64,000 bases of DNA. Origin: RGIG1918 sp964570895. Lineage in GTDB: Bacteria; Cyanobacteriota; Vampirovibrionia; Gastranaerophilales; Gastranaerophilaceae. The translations under genes and the position numbers were made by a program. Location: assembly GCA_964570895.1 (NCBI GenBank), contig CAZMZD010000005.1:1-64000 (forward strand). The letters are read 5' to 3'. Within the stretch, counting starts at the first letter, position 1. The number at the start of each line of letters is the position of its first letter. This document shows positions 16,803-26,360 of the stretch, piece by piece. The notes under the pieces were generated by a model. That model was not told the DNA's origin. It searched no databases and saw only the letters and a list, made by a program, of their open reading frames with translations.

Positions 16803-17744
16803 ATGGCAACACTTAGAAACATAAAAGAGAGAATTTTAAGTATTTCAAACACGCAAAAAATCACACGTGCTATGAAAATGGTTGCTGCTGCAAAAGTTAA
16901 AAAAGCAGAAGCGGCAACAAAAGCTTCTCGTCCTTTTGCTTCTGAACTATATTCTATGATTAATGTGTTGCTTCAAAATATCGATTCATATTTTGACTCT
17001 GTTAAAGCTGAAAAGCATATCGATAATTACCCTGAACTTTTGAAAAAAAGGCAAATTGATACAGTCGGCTTTTTGGTTGTGTCTTCAAATAAAGGGCTTG
17101 CAGGTGCTTATAGCTCAAACATTGTACGCTATACTGTGAAAAAAATTAAAAAAGCTCTTTCTGAAGGCAAAAAAGTTAAGGTTTATCTTGTTGGTCAAAA
17201 AGCGCTTGCGCCGTTAAATGGTTTTAAAAAAACTTTGGATTTTGAAATTGTATCAACTTACACTGCAATATTAGATAAATTAAATGCTTCATCGGCTTCA
17301 ATTCTTGCTGAAGATATTACAAGAGATTATGTGTCCGATGTGATTGATTCACTTGAGCTTATTACAACTCGCTATAAAAATATGATGACATACAGCGTTG
17401 AATCTTGGCCAATTCTTCCTCTTGGCGGTTGCGGAACTTCTGTTACGAAATTCAGAAACGAAGATATGGATAAAAAAGAGCTTCATCCGCTTGTTGAATT
17501 TATGCCAAACCCTGACGCTATTTTAAAAACGCTTATTCCAATGTATTTTACAAATATAATTTATCAAGCGCTTTTAGAAGCAAGCGCTTCAGAACTTGCT
17601 TCAAGAATGACTGCAATGAGCGCCGCTGTTAACAATGCTTCAGAAATGATAAGAATTTTAACAATCGACTATAACAAGGCACGTCAAGCAAAAATCACCC
17701 AAGAATTAACAGAAGTTATATCCGGCGCAAATGCTGTTCAATAA
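16803..17744 (+). CDS. atpG: ATP synthase F1 subunit gamma
   Basis: 313 residues, somewhat longer than the usual 285-295. It is the rotating central shaft. The N-terminal helix ATLRNIKERILSISNTQKIT and C-terminal helix SELASRMTAMSAAVNNASEM, which form the coiled coil in the head, are conserved. Extra length lies partly after the first helix (about residues 58-82). The plant redox cysteine pair is not evident. Beta and epsilon do not follow, so they must be encoded elsewhere, as in cyanobacteria. Confidence 0.96.
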   Translation: MATLRNIKERILSISNTQKITRAMKMVAAAKVKKAEAATKASRPFASELYSMINVLLQNIDSYFDSVKAEKHIDNYPELLKKRQIDTVGFLVVSSNKGLAGAYSSNIVRYTVKKIKKALSEGKKVKVYLVGQKALAPLNGFKKTLDFEIVSTYTAILDKLNASSASILAEDITRDYVSDVIDSLELITTRYKNMMTYSVESWPILPLGGCGTSVTKFRNEDMDKKELHPLVEFMPNPDAILKTLIPMYFTNIIYQALLEASASELASRMTAMSAAVNNASEMIRILTIDYNKARQAKITQELTEVISGANAVQ

Positions 17745-17804
17745 AAATAGCAATTTTTATTCTTTTTTGTTTTTTATATTTACATAGCAATCGGAATTTT
17801 AGTT

Positions 17805-20645
17805 TTGTTACGTGTAAATAATATAAATTTTAATAAAAGCCAAAGTGTTAATTTTAAAAACGTTCCAAAAAACGTTCAAAACACTGCGCAAAATATGCCT
17901 CAAATCACTTCTCTTGAGGCAAATTCAGCAACAAATCCGCTTATAAAACCAAATATTCCGCTGCAATATAAAAAAATATCAGAAACAAAAGACCCGTTCG
18001 GGCACACTTTGCACTATTATATGCTCTCAAACGGGCAAAAGGTTGTTATTGCGCCAAAAGGCGGAACAACAATTGTCAAAACTTTTGTAAATTCCGGCTC
18101 TATGAATGAAACCGATGATATCCGCGGAATTAGCCATTTTATTGAACACAGCTTATTTAATGGCAGTTCAAAAATTCCTGTCGGAACTTTTTTTAATGAG
18201 ATTAATAAAATGGGTGCAGAAACCAATGCTTCAACCAACTTTGCCCAAACAGATTATTATATTTCATCGGCTTTAATGTCTGATGATGAGTTTAATAAAG
18301 TGGTTGAAATGCAGGCGGATATGATAAATAACCCGACTTTTGCACCGGAGATGATTGAAAAAGAAAAAGGCCCTGTAACTCAAGAAATTTCAATGACAGA
18401 AGACGATAGCGTAAATGCGCTCTATAATGCAGTCATAAAACAACTTTTTAATATCGACACAACATCCAAAAGCCTTGTTGCAGGCTCGATTGAAACTGTT
18501 TCAAAATTAACAAGAGATGATGTTGTGAAATACCACGCACTTAACTATAAACCGGAAAACCTGACAACAGTTGTCGTAGGCGACGTTGAGCCGGATGTTG
18601 CAATTCATGAAATTGCAAAAAATTTCAATGTAGGTTCATCTGCGCAAACAGAAGAAAGAAAAACAGAAACACTCACACCGCTTACGGTTCCAACGCGTGT
18701 TGATATGGTTTCCAATAAAGATAATTATGCGCTTTCAATTGCCGGTTTTGCAGGCCCAACGCCGGATAACGTAAAAGACGAGATGGCTCTTAACGCGCTT
18801 TCTCTTGTGCTTTTAAAAAGCTCTCGTTCAAGGCTTTCTTCAAAACTTAGAAATTTAGGTTCAGACGCTTCTTTTACGATTGAAAAAGTGGGTTTAAAAC
18901 CAACTGACCCAAGCGCTGTAATTTGCTTAATGCAATCTCCAAGAGATAGAGAACAACAGGTTCTTGATACTTTTTATTCCGTTGTGCAAGATTTAAAAGT
19001 TAATCCGCCAACAGATGAAGAAATGCAAATAGCAAAAGTTGCCCTTAAAAAAGCTCTTTCGCTCGATTTTGAAACATCGGAAGGAATTTGTGAGTATATC
19101 GGGCAAGGTATGCTAAATGGCACGTATAATCAAATTTCAGACTACAAAAAGATTATCGACAGTTTAACATCTGACGACATCGTTCGCGCTGCAACTAAAT
19201 ATCTTGACTTGAATAAAGTTGCAATCGGGGTTTCTCACCCACAAGGAACCACAAACGCCGATATTATGCGAAATTACAATAAAAGCATTTATGCAAAAAA
19301 CGCAGTTTCTTTTAAAGGGAAATTAAATTCTGAAAAAACCCTCTCGACAGATTCAGTTCACGAATATCAATTAAAGGACAACACTGCTGTTTCAATTTCA
19401 GACTCGCATACCGATATGTCTTATATGAAATGGAAATTGAGCTCGTATTCTGCTGTTCCAAAAAATCTTTCAGCGCACTATGTGCTCGCGCAAATTTTGA
19501 ATGACGGTTCTTCTCAAAGGTTGAGGGAACAAATTGTTCACTCGTCCGAGCTTAAAGGCGTTGATTATTCTTTCGATGCTAACGGAATTTCAATTTCAGC
19601 TGAAGCTAATTGCTTTGCGCCGGATACGGTTGATACTATAAACCTTTTTAAAGAGGTTATATATTCACCTAATTTCACTCAAGAAGCTTTTGACAAAGCG
19701 AAAACGAAAATTGAAGACTATTTGAGCACCTTGCCAAACAGTGCTTCAAACACTTTGATTGCGCAATTGTATCCTGAATATTTTGCAACTTCAAAATCAA
19801 TTTTAGACGGGCTCAAAACTCTTACTTTAGAAGACGTTCGTGCACATTGGCAAGATTTAATCACAAGCGCTTCTTCGACTTTTACGGTTAGCGCCCCGAT
19901 AACTCACGAAAAAAATCTTGAAAATGAAATTTTAAACGCGGTTTACACTCCTGATTTCGATTTCAAAACGCGTCAAAACAATTTGGTTAATATTTATAAG
20001 CCAACTCAAGAATCTAAAGTTTACCTTGCAACAGAAGAGCGCAACCAAGCGGAAATATTTAAAACCTACTCTTTTGAGATGACAGGGAACATTGAAGATG
20101 ATGTTAAATTTGAGCTTTTAAACACAATTTTAGGCTCCGGCCCGGCTTCAAGGCTTTTTTCTGATTTGAGAGAAAAAAGACAGCTTGCATATCAGGTCGC
20201 AAGCGAAGTTCAAAGCTTTGGGAACACGGGAATTTTGTCTATGTTTATAAAAACGACAACCGATAACAAAGCACAAGGCGAAATTAAATATGACAATCTT
20301 CAAAAATCCCTCGATGGGTTTGAAGAACACGTGCAAAAGCTTTTAACAGAAGACGTGACCGAAGAAGAACTTACTAACGCTAAAAAAGCGCTAAAGCAAA
20401 ACTTAATGTCTGAAATGGAACTTTTATCTTCTAAAACAGAGCTTCTTGCTATGAATGCGGATTTGCCATACGGAATTAAAAGAATTGATGCTTATTTTGA
20501 AGCAATTGATAAAATTACCCCTCAAGACATCAAACAAGCGGCGGCACATGTTTTTTCAAATAAGCCTGTTTATTCGATTTTAACAAGCCCTGATACCTTA
20601 AATAATCAAATGTCTTATCTTCAAACTTTGGGCGAGATAATTTAA
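17805..20645 (+). CDS. M16-family zinc peptidase (two-halved, processing-peptidase type)
   Basis: 946 residues, two homologous halves in one chain. The N-terminal half keeps the inverted zinc motif HFIEH (111-115, within GISHFIEHSLFNG) and an NASTNFAQTDYY stretch. The C-terminal half lacks HxxEH but has the GPASRLFSDLREKRQLAY segment that closes over substrate. M16 enzymes degrade or process peptides. The start is TTG 17805, preceded only by a weak CGGA. There is no classical signal peptide; residues 1-20 (VNNINFNKSQSVNFKN) resemble the N-terminal tag of the HNH protein at 2856. It stands alone between ATP synthase and dnaB. Confidence 0.88.
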   Translation: MLRVNNINFNKSQSVNFKNVPKNVQNTAQNMPQITSLEANSATNPLIKPNIPLQYKKISETKDPFGHTLHYYMLSNGQKVVIAPKGGTTIVKTFVNSGSMNETDDIRGISHFIEHSLFNGSSKIPVGTFFNEINKMGAETNASTNFAQTDYYISSALMSDDEFNKVVEMQADMINNPTFAPEMIEKEKGPVTQEISMTEDDSVNALYNAVIKQLFNIDTTSKSLVAGSIETVSKLTRDDVVKYHALNYKPENLTTVVVGDVEPDVAIHEIAKNFNVGSSAQTEERKTETLTPLTVPTRVDMVSNKDNYALSIAGFAGPTPDNVKDEMALNALSLVLLKSSRSRLSSKLRNLGSDASFTIEKVGLKPTDPSAVICLMQSPRDREQQVLDTFYSVVQDLKVNPPTDEEMQIAKVALKKALSLDFETSEGICEYIGQGMLNGTYNQISDYKKIIDSLTSDDIVRAATKYLDLNKVAIGVSHPQGTTNADIMRNYNKSIYAKNAVSFKGKLNSEKTLSTDSVHEYQLKDNTAVSISDSHTDMSYMKWKLSSYSAVPKNLSAHYVLAQILNDGSSQRLREQIVHSSELKGVDYSFDANGISISAEANCFAPDTVDTINLFKEVIYSPNFTQEAFDKAKTKIEDYLSTLPNSASNTLIAQLYPEYFATSKSILDGLKTLTLEDVRAHWQDLITSASSTFTVSAPITHEKNLENEILNAVYTPDFDFKTRQNNLVNIYKPTQESKVYLATEERNQAEIFKTYSFEMTGNIEDDVKFELLNTILGSGPASRLFSDLREKRQLAYQVASEVQSFGNTGILSMFIKTTTDNKAQGEIKYDNLQKSLDGFEEHVQKLLTEDVTEEELTNAKKALKQNLMSEMELLSSKTELLAMNADLPYGIKRIDAYFEAIDKITPQDIKQAAAHVFSNKPVYSILTSPDTLNNQMSYLQTLGEII

Positions 20646-20728
20646 TTTTTCTTTATATTTCTTGTGATTTTTTACCTTTGTGCGTATAATTATTTTATTG
20701 ACTACATAAATAGGTTAATGAGGTTATA

Positions 20729-22084
20729 TTGAAACAAGAAGCAAATAGCCAAGCTATTTTAAAGAGGTTGCCACCTCAAAATTTAGATGCTGAAAAAGCT
20801 GTTTTAGGTGCAGTTTTGGTTGATTCTAATGCGATGAACAAAATCGTTGAGCTTCTTTCAAAAGAATATTTTTATTCGCCTCAAAACCAAATTATTTATG
20901 ATTGTTTTACTACTTTGTATAACCAAGGGAAGCCGATTGATATTTTAACCGTCGGTGAATATTTAAGTGCAAATTCCCTTCTTGAAAAAGCAGGCGGAAG
21001 AGAATATCTTTCAGATCTTATGATGGATACCGTCTTAATTTCAAACATTTCTTACTATGCAAACATAATTAGAGATAATTTTACTAAAAGAAAATTAATT
21101 CAGGCTGGAAGTTCAATTATTGAGCACACTTTTGAGTCGCCCGACACTCAAGAAGCGCTTGAAAATGCTGAAAGGCTAGTGTTTGAAATTGCAGAAAACA
21201 GAACTTCAAACGAAATGCAGCCGCTCACGGATTTGTTGTATGATACAATTGACCAGATTGAATATCGTTTTAATAATCGTGGGTCGTATACAGGCGTGCC
21301 AAGCGGGTTTTATGAACTCGACAACATGACAACAGGTTTCCAAAAATCGGACCTTATTATTCTTGCGGCTCGTCCTTCAATGGGTAAAACTGCTTTTGCC
21401 TTAAATATTGCGCAAAATGTTGCGATGAGGTCAAAAATTCCTGTTGCAATATTCTCGCTTGAAATGGCGAAAAGTCAGCTAGTGCAGAGGATTTTGTGTG
21501 CAGAAGCTGAAATTGATGCACAAAGAATTAGAACGGGGCAGCTTCAGCCAAAAGAATGGGAACGCATTACAGGTATTTTAAATACACTGCACGAAACCCC
21601 AATATATATTGATGATACGGGTAATGTTACCGTTTCTGAAATAAGAGCGAAGCTTAGAAGGTTGAAAATGCAAGTTCCGGATTTAGGGCTTGTGTTAATC
21701 GACTATCTTCAATTAATTGATGACAAATCTTCAAGCGATAGAATTCAACAAATTTCTCAAATTTCAAGGTCGCTCAAAGCGCTTGCAAGAGAATTAAGTG
21801 TTCCAATTATCGCTCTTTCGCAACTTTCTCGTAAGGTTGAAGAAAGAAAAGATAGAACCCCTATGCTTTCAGACTTGAGAGAATCGGGCGCAATCGAACA
21901 AGACGCCGACGTTGTTATGTTTATTTATCGTGAAGAATATTATGATAAAGAAAATCCGGATTTAAAAAACAAAGCTCAAATCGTTGTTGCAAAACAAAGA
22001 AACGGCCCGACCGGCCAATTTGAATTATTATTCCAAGGTAACACTACAAAATTCAAAAACAAAATCACTCAAAAGATAGATTAG
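20729..22084 (+). CDS. dnaB: Replicative DNA helicase DnaB
   Basis: 451 residues. The hexameric 5'-3' helicase unwinds DNA at the replication fork and recruits primase. The N-terminal domain begins RLPPQNLDAEKAVLGAVL. The RecA-like domain carries Walker A in ARPSMGKTAFAL, Walker B in GLVLIDYLQLI, and the DnaB signature PIIALSQLSRKVEERKDRTP. The start is TTG 20729 with GAGGT a few bases upstream. No intein interrupts it. A membrane protein follows after 20 nt and may be cotranscribed. Confidence 0.97.
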   Translation: MKQEANSQAILKRLPPQNLDAEKAVLGAVLVDSNAMNKIVELLSKEYFYSPQNQIIYDCFTTLYNQGKPIDILTVGEYLSANSLLEKAGGREYLSDLMMDTVLISNISYYANIIRDNFTKRKLIQAGSSIIEHTFESPDTQEALENAERLVFEIAENRTSNEMQPLTDLLYDTIDQIEYRFNNRGSYTGVPSGFYELDNMTTGFQKSDLIILAARPSMGKTAFALNIAQNVAMRSKIPVAIFSLEMAKSQLVQRILCAEAEIDAQRIRTGQLQPKEWERITGILNTLHETPIYIDDTGNVTVSEIRAKLRRLKMQVPDLGLVLIDYLQLIDDKSSSDRIQQISQISRSLKALARELSVPIIALSQLSRKVEERKDRTPMLSDLRESGAIEQDADVVMFIYREEYYDKENPDLKNKAQIVVAKQRNGPTGQFELLFQGNTTKFKNKITQKID

Positions 22085-22104
22085 TCAAATAAAAAGGAGT
22101 TTAT

Positions 22105-22914
22105 ATGATTGCATTTGACGCCATAAAATTCACATTTAAGAATTTTACTAAACTTGTGCCTTATTTTATCACTCCTTTTTTGCTTGTGGCTTTTGGAACT
22201 ATACTTGGGCTTAGCCCTTTGGCTTTAAAAAATGAAACCTCGATTATTTTGGCGTTAATCGGGCTTGTTATTTTGCTTGTGTTCTTTTGGAGTTATATTG
22301 TAAAAAGTGCGGGCATATTTAACCTGATAAACGGCTTGATTGTATCCGGGCAGGTTTTGCCTTATAAAGGTTTAGATAAAAACATTACGCAAAGAAGCGG
22401 AAAATATATCAAGTTTTTGCTTTATTATGCGCTTCTTTCCGTGTTAATTGTGGCGCCCGCGTTTATTTTTCCGTTCTTTTTATACAAAATGAGCTCGGTT
22501 ACAACTTTTCTTGTTTTTGGCTTTCTTGTTATTTTTCTCATTTGGGCATTTACTCGCCTTACCTTTGTGACGGCTGCATTTGCATTTAATAATTTTGATG
22601 ACTCGCTTGAGCCAATTGCGTATTCTTTCAAGCTTGCAAGGGGAAAGGTTCTTGAAATTATTTGCGAATTTTTTGTTTTTAATCTTATTTTTCAAATCGT
22701 ATTAATATTAATAACATTTATTCCTGATTTGTTATTTGATATTTTTATGACAGCTAAAAATGCGGAGTTGGCTTCTAAAGTTCTTTATAATCTGTTGTCC
22801 TCAATCATTAATTTTGCCGCACTTCCTGTGCTTACCACTATACTCTACAAGAAATATGGCGGAGAATTTACGCACCCTGATTGGTTAGATTTTGAAAAAT
22901 CTCAAAATTCTTAA
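22105..22914 (+). CDS. Multi-pass membrane protein of unknown function
   Basis: 269 residues with about six transmembrane segments (near 17-45, 50-70, 113-135, 138-160, 196-218 and a weaker one near 235-255). The topology recalls the YciC/DUF975-type or glycerophosphodiesterase membrane-domain families, but I do not recognise it firmly. AAAAGGAG lies 8 nt before the ATG. It follows dnaB closely. The 3' end runs into a 9-bp tandem repeat that continues past the stop codon. Confidence 0.75.
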   Translation: MIAFDAIKFTFKNFTKLVPYFITPFLLVAFGTILGLSPLALKNETSIILALIGLVILLVFFWSYIVKSAGIFNLINGLIVSGQVLPYKGLDKNITQRSGKYIKFLLYYALLSVLIVAPAFIFPFFLYKMSSVTTFLVFGFLVIFLIWAFTRLTFVTAAFAFNNFDDSLEPIAYSFKLARGKVLEIICEFFVFNLIFQIVLILITFIPDLLFDIFMTAKNAELASKVLYNLLSSIINFAALPVLTTILYKKYGGEFTHPDWLDFEKSQNS

Positions 22915-22943
22915 AATTCTCAAAATTCTCAAAATTCTCAAAA
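22901..22943. repeat. Tandem 9-bp repeat (CTCAAAATT), 4.8 copies
   Basis: Units CTCAAAATT, CTTAAAATT, CTCAAAATT, CTCAAAATT and a partial CTCAAAA run through the stop codon of the preceding gene. It looks like slippage growth at a gene end. The repeat creates an Ile-Leu-Arg-rich antisense frame, which I do not regard as a gene. Confidence 0.85.
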
Positions 22944-23025
22944 TGCGCCTGAAAAGTTCTCTTAACATAGTTGAATTTTGAATTGTTTTATGTAATGCTA
23001 TTAGTGTAATAGCTGGGGCGGAACT

Positions 23026-24588
23026 TTGGGGAAAACTCTCAAAATTAAACAAGACGAAAAGCACAAAGCTGGCGGGGTTGCAGCTCTTTTGCACAGCCCA
23101 TTAAGAAGAAAAATGGCGCTTATTGACATGCTTGGGCTTCAAGTCGTTCAAAGACATTACAGGGGGCTTGGCATTAACCTGAATTCAAATATATGTCTTC
23201 ATAAAATCCCTTTTGTCCTTGAAGAATACAGAGTTTGCGATTTAACCTATAATGGCTATAAAATCTTTGTTGTTACGGTTTTTAACGAAAACTTTATCCG
23301 CATCCCGCGCGTTCATTTTAATTTAAATATTACGCCCGATTTTTATGTTGTCGCAGAAGTTGATAATAATCTAAATGCAGGTGTTGTGGGCGGTTTCATA
23401 AGTGCAAATGATGTAAGGCACACCCAAAGCGACACAAACTATTTTTACCCTAAAATTTCAGACCTTAGAGAGCCTTATGAACTCACATTTTTGCTCTCTA
23501 AAAAAAGGCCGAATCTTTTGCCTTTTGGAAAACATGTAGATGCTATTTCTTTGTTTGACAAAATGCTTGATGAAACAATAAATGGCGAAGAAAAAAGGAA
23601 ATTAATTACGCACCTTCATTCTTGCCCTAGTTGCTTGAAGAGGTTTTTGGATTTATATGCGTTTAATGATGTTTCAAAAAGAATGACTCTTACGCCGCAA
23701 AATGAAGCACGTGAAACTGTTGCGCCAAAAACAAATGTGCGCAAAAACCTTGAAGTAAAGAGCGAAACGGCGAAAAAGCAAATCCCTGTAACAGCTATTC
23801 CAAAAGAAGAAATTAAAGATAAAATCTCAATTTTAAATGACACTATTCCGCCTGCAGGAAAAGGTATTTCAGATCTTAGCGGGTTTTTGAAGTCTTTAAA
23901 CGAAGAAGCTGAACTTGAGCAATCTAAAATTAATTTTGACGGGCTTAAAACTTTCTTAAAAAGAAGCGCAATCCTTTCGATTTCAATTTTTAAATATATC
24001 AAAAATGCTCTTAGTGCATTAAACGCTACACTTAAAGCAAAATACACCAAAAAGCAAAGAAGAGCCTTTGTTGCTGCATTTTTGGTGCTTGTTGTCGGCT
24101 GGAATATGTATTCAAACAATAAAAATAAAAAATCGCCTATTCAAAATATGCCAAAGGTTGAAGCTAATCAAATGCTAGAGCCCGTGCCAACTGAAAGCAT
24201 TATGCAATATGCGACAGAATATGCGAACGGGAGTATTGAGCCATTCAGAGGTAATGTTGAAATTTCTTGGGATGTGGATAAAAATCTTGCAAAAAAAGAA
24301 GAATACAAAAACTTCCTTCAAGTTTTAGGTAAAAATATTAAATTAAACTTGGAAAATGAGTTTATTATAATTGGCGAATTGCCTAGAAATAAAGATTTAC
24401 AGCTAAGAATTGAATTTTCAAACAACGCTTCCGTTAAAAACATTTCGTTTATCACATCATCCGGCTCAAAACAAATTGACGACACAATCTTAAATTCTTT
24501 ATATGAAATTTTATCTTATGTGAAAGCGCCAAGAAAAGGAATTATCATGCCTGATGTTGAAATGGTGCTAAACATTTCGCTTAGCTAA
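23026..24588 (+). CDS. Single-pass membrane protein with an HxxxCxxC motif
   Basis: 520 residues. Residues 40-130 (for example IPFVLEEYRVCDL, RIPRVHFNLNITPDFYVVAE) recall the cyanobacterial DUF1822 family, a tentative assignment. At 196-203 HLHSCPSC is an H-x3-C-x2-C motif like the zinc-binding anti-sigma domain of zf-HC2 proteins. A transmembrane helix lies at about 347-361. The region outside it (about 390-520) ends with IDDTILNSLYEILSYVKAP, reminiscent of TonB C-terminal folds. The start is TTG 23026 after GGGGCGGAA. A cytosolic zinc finger, membrane helix and exported tail fit a transmembrane signalling protein, but no cognate sigma-factor gene is directly adjacent. The same-window sigma gene is at 25264 on the other strand. 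Confidence 0.7.
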   Translation: MGKTLKIKQDEKHKAGGVAALLHSPLRRKMALIDMLGLQVVQRHYRGLGINLNSNICLHKIPFVLEEYRVCDLTYNGYKIFVVTVFNENFIRIPRVHFNLNITPDFYVVAEVDNNLNAGVVGGFISANDVRHTQSDTNYFYPKISDLREPYELTFLLSKKRPNLLPFGKHVDAISLFDKMLDETINGEEKRKLITHLHSCPSCLKRFLDLYAFNDVSKRMTLTPQNEARETVAPKTNVRKNLEVKSETAKKQIPVTAIPKEEIKDKISILNDTIPPAGKGISDLSGFLKSLNEEAELEQSKINFDGLKTFLKRSAILSISIFKYIKNALSALNATLKAKYTKKQRRAFVAAFLVLVVGWNMYSNNKNKKSPIQNMPKVEANQMLEPVPTESIMQYATEYANGSIEPFRGNVEISWDVDKNLAKKEEYKNFLQVLGKNIKLNLENEFIIIGELPRNKDLQLRIEFSNNASVKNISFITSSGSKQIDDTILNSLYEILSYVKAPRKGIIMPDVEMVLNISLS

Positions 24589-24659
24589 TTTTTGTGCAAA
24601 GTAACCAAATTTTAAATGCGTGCAAATTCGTATTTTTAAATGCACAAATGAGTATAAAA

Positions 24660-24688
24660 ATCTCGCCTTGCATATTGCTTGGCGAGAT
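24660..24688. terminator. Bidirectional terminator between convergent genes
   Basis: ATCTCGCC (24660-24667) pairs with GGCGAGAT (24681-24688). The stem is followed by a T-rich run (GATTTTTTATTT) on the plus strand and by TTTTTATAC on the minus strand, so it can end both the gene at 23026 and that at 24708. Confidence 0.85.
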
Positions 24689-24707
24689 GATTTTTTATTT
24701 ATTTCAA

Positions 24708-25145
24708 TTATAATTGTTCGACTATATTTTTTGCGATGTTTTTCTTTGTTTTTTCGATGTTTTTCATCTTTCTTTCAGTTGTTCTGATTTGTTTTTTGTA
24801 TGTGTTGCATTCTTCTTTGACCGCTGCGTATCTTGTTTTTGCTTCAGTGTATTTTGCTTTGTATTCCATAAGTTGTTCTCTTAGTTCAACTTGTGCGCCA
24901 TCAAGGTTTGTGATTGCGCTTCTGTAATTATTGTTTTGAATGCTACCGTATTGCGCGCTGTTTGTGCTTGAGACGTCTGCTTTTGGTGTGTAATAATCAT
25001 TGCTTGGCTTAGATACGGTTGTCGTTGTTTTTGTTGGCTCGATGTTTATTTTTTCTGTATCGCTGCTTGTTGAGAAAATCGGAACTGCGTGGCTTGTGCC
25101 CATAAACACTGTCATAACTGCCATTAATGCTATTATTTTTTTCAT
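24708..25145 (-). CDS. Secreted coiled-coil protein
   Basis: 145 residues. A clear Sec signal peptide (MKKIIALMAVMTVFMGTSHA, cleavage after AHA-like residues 18-20) is followed by a Thr/Ser-rich linker (about 30-75). Residues 80-145 form a highly charged coiled coil with many Lys and Glu (AQVELREQLMEYKAKYTEAK). AAAGGAG lies 9 nt before the ATG. It is a small periplasmic or surface protein of unknown role, alone between a bidirectional terminator and the sigma-factor gene. Confidence 0.8.
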   Translation of the reverse strand: MKKIIALMAVMTVFMGTSHAVPIFSTSSDTEKINIEPTKTTTTVSKPSNDYYTPKADVSSTNSAQYGSIQNNNYRSAITNLDGAQVELREQLMEYKAKYTEAKTRYAAVKEECNTYKKQIRTTERKMKNIEKTKKNIAKNIVEQL

Positions 25146-25263
25146 ACTAACTACTCCTTTTTCTTTAAATTTTCAATTATTTTGGTTGAATAGTCAATAA
25201 TATAAAAAAATGATTTTATTTGTTATGCGAGTGGGCAGAGTGTAAATATGTGCATTTTAAAAC

Positions 25264-26130
25264 TTAAATGTAAGCCCCTAAAACTTCAGATAGTTCAGCA
25301 TTTTCTTTTATTTTTTTAATTGCTCTTTTTTCAATTTGTCTAATACATTCTTTTGTCACGCCATATTCTTTTCCAATTTCATCGAGCGTGATTTTGTCTT
25401 TTTCTGAATTACATAGCCCAAATCTTTTTTTCAAAACATCTTTTTCTTTTGGGTTTAAAAATTCAATAACTGTGTTGATGTCATTTTTGAGTTCTTTATC
25501 TTCGATTATTTTTTCTATGTTTTGTCTTTTGTCTTCAATAATTTCGCCGTATGATAGTGAGTTTTCTTGCCCAAAATTGCAAGCTTCGTCGAGCGAAATT
25601 TTTTGCATATATGTGTTTAGATATAATTCAATTTTACTTTCTTCAATTTTCATTTCTTCGCAGATTTTTGAAGTTTGAACTTCGCAACCGTATTTTTGTT
25701 CAAGATTTTTTCTTACTTTGTTATATTTCGAAAGTGTTTCTTGAATATAAACCGGAATTTTCACGCAATTTGATTGTTCTGAAATTGCTTTAAACATTGC
25801 TTGTTTAATCCACCAGCTTGCGTAAGTGCCAAATCTGAAACCAAGTTCCGGTTTAAATTTTTCAACAGAGTTAATTAGCGCAATATTCCCTTCTTGAATT
25901 AAATCTACCATTGGGAGAGGGCTTTTGTGAATGGCAGTTTTAGCAATTTTTACAACAAGGTTCAAATTAGCTTGAACAAGCAATCTTTTTGCAAGTTTGT
26001 CGCCTTTAAGAGCAAGGCGCGCAAGTTCTAATTCCCTTTCAGCTGAAAGCTCTTCATACTTTGCAATTTTTCTTAAATAAATTCTAATCGCATCATCGTT
26101 TTGCAAATTTACAATCACCGCATTTTTCAT
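25264..26130 (-). CDS. Sigma-70 family RNA polymerase sigma factor (group 2-like)
   Basis: 288 residues, short for a primary sigma because region 1.1 is missing. Region 1.2 (DDAIRIYLRKIAKYEELSAE) leads into region 2 with VKIAKTAIHKSPLPMVDLIQ and the promoter-melting segment FGTYASWWIKQAM. Region 3 follows, then region 4 with the helix-turn-helix ITLDEIGKEYGVTKECIRQIEKR (split here as ITLDEIGKEYG and TKECIRQIEKR). Cyanobacteria commonly carry several such group 2 factors. TAGGAGATTG precedes the ATG. A strong housekeeping-type promoter at 26281-26253 gives a leader of about 115 nt containing a short hairpin (CCCTC/GAGGG). The divergent gene at 26424 has an unusual promoter shared by three other genes. 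Confidence 0.92.
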   Translation of the reverse strand: MKNAVIVNLQNDDAIRIYLRKIAKYEELSAERELELARLALKGDKLAKRLLVQANLNLVVKIAKTAIHKSPLPMVDLIQEGNIALINSVEKFKPELGFRFGTYASWWIKQAMFKAISEQSNCVKIPVYIQETLSKYNKVRKNLEQKYGCEVQTSKICEEMKIEESKIELYLNTYMQKISLDEACNFGQENSLSYGEIIEDKRQNIEKIIEDKELKNDINTVIEFLNPKEKDVLKKRFGLCNSEKDKITLDEIGKEYGVTKECIRQIEKRAIKKIKENAELSEVLGAYI

Positions 26131-26252
26131 TATACAATCTCCTATTTATGGAACGCACGAAATTTAGACCCTCTTTTAAGCCGTTTTTTGAGGGAGTTTT
26201 GAAGAATTTAGATATGGATAAAACAAACTAAAGATATAAGGAATATATACTC

Positions 26253-26281
26253 AATATATCATCGGTTATTTTTTCTTGCAA
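26253..26281 (-). promoter_or_regulatory. Promoter of the sigma-factor gene
   Basis: On the minus strand TTGCAA (26281-26276), a 17-nt spacer ending TGA, and TATATT (26258-26253), an extended -10. The predicted leader to the ATG at 26130 is about 115 nt and includes CCCTC/GAGGG arms around 26168-26194. Confidence 0.65.
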
Positions 26282-26360
26282 GTCTTTTGTTAAGAAATGT
26301 TAAAATGAATTTCATTTTTTGTATGCTATCTTAACATATCTTAACATTTTTTTTGCGCAA

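Noticed and set aside
22885..23094. Minus-strand ORF with repeated Ile-Leu-Arg
   Set aside because: It is the antisense reading of the 9-bp tandem repeat at the end of the membrane-protein gene.
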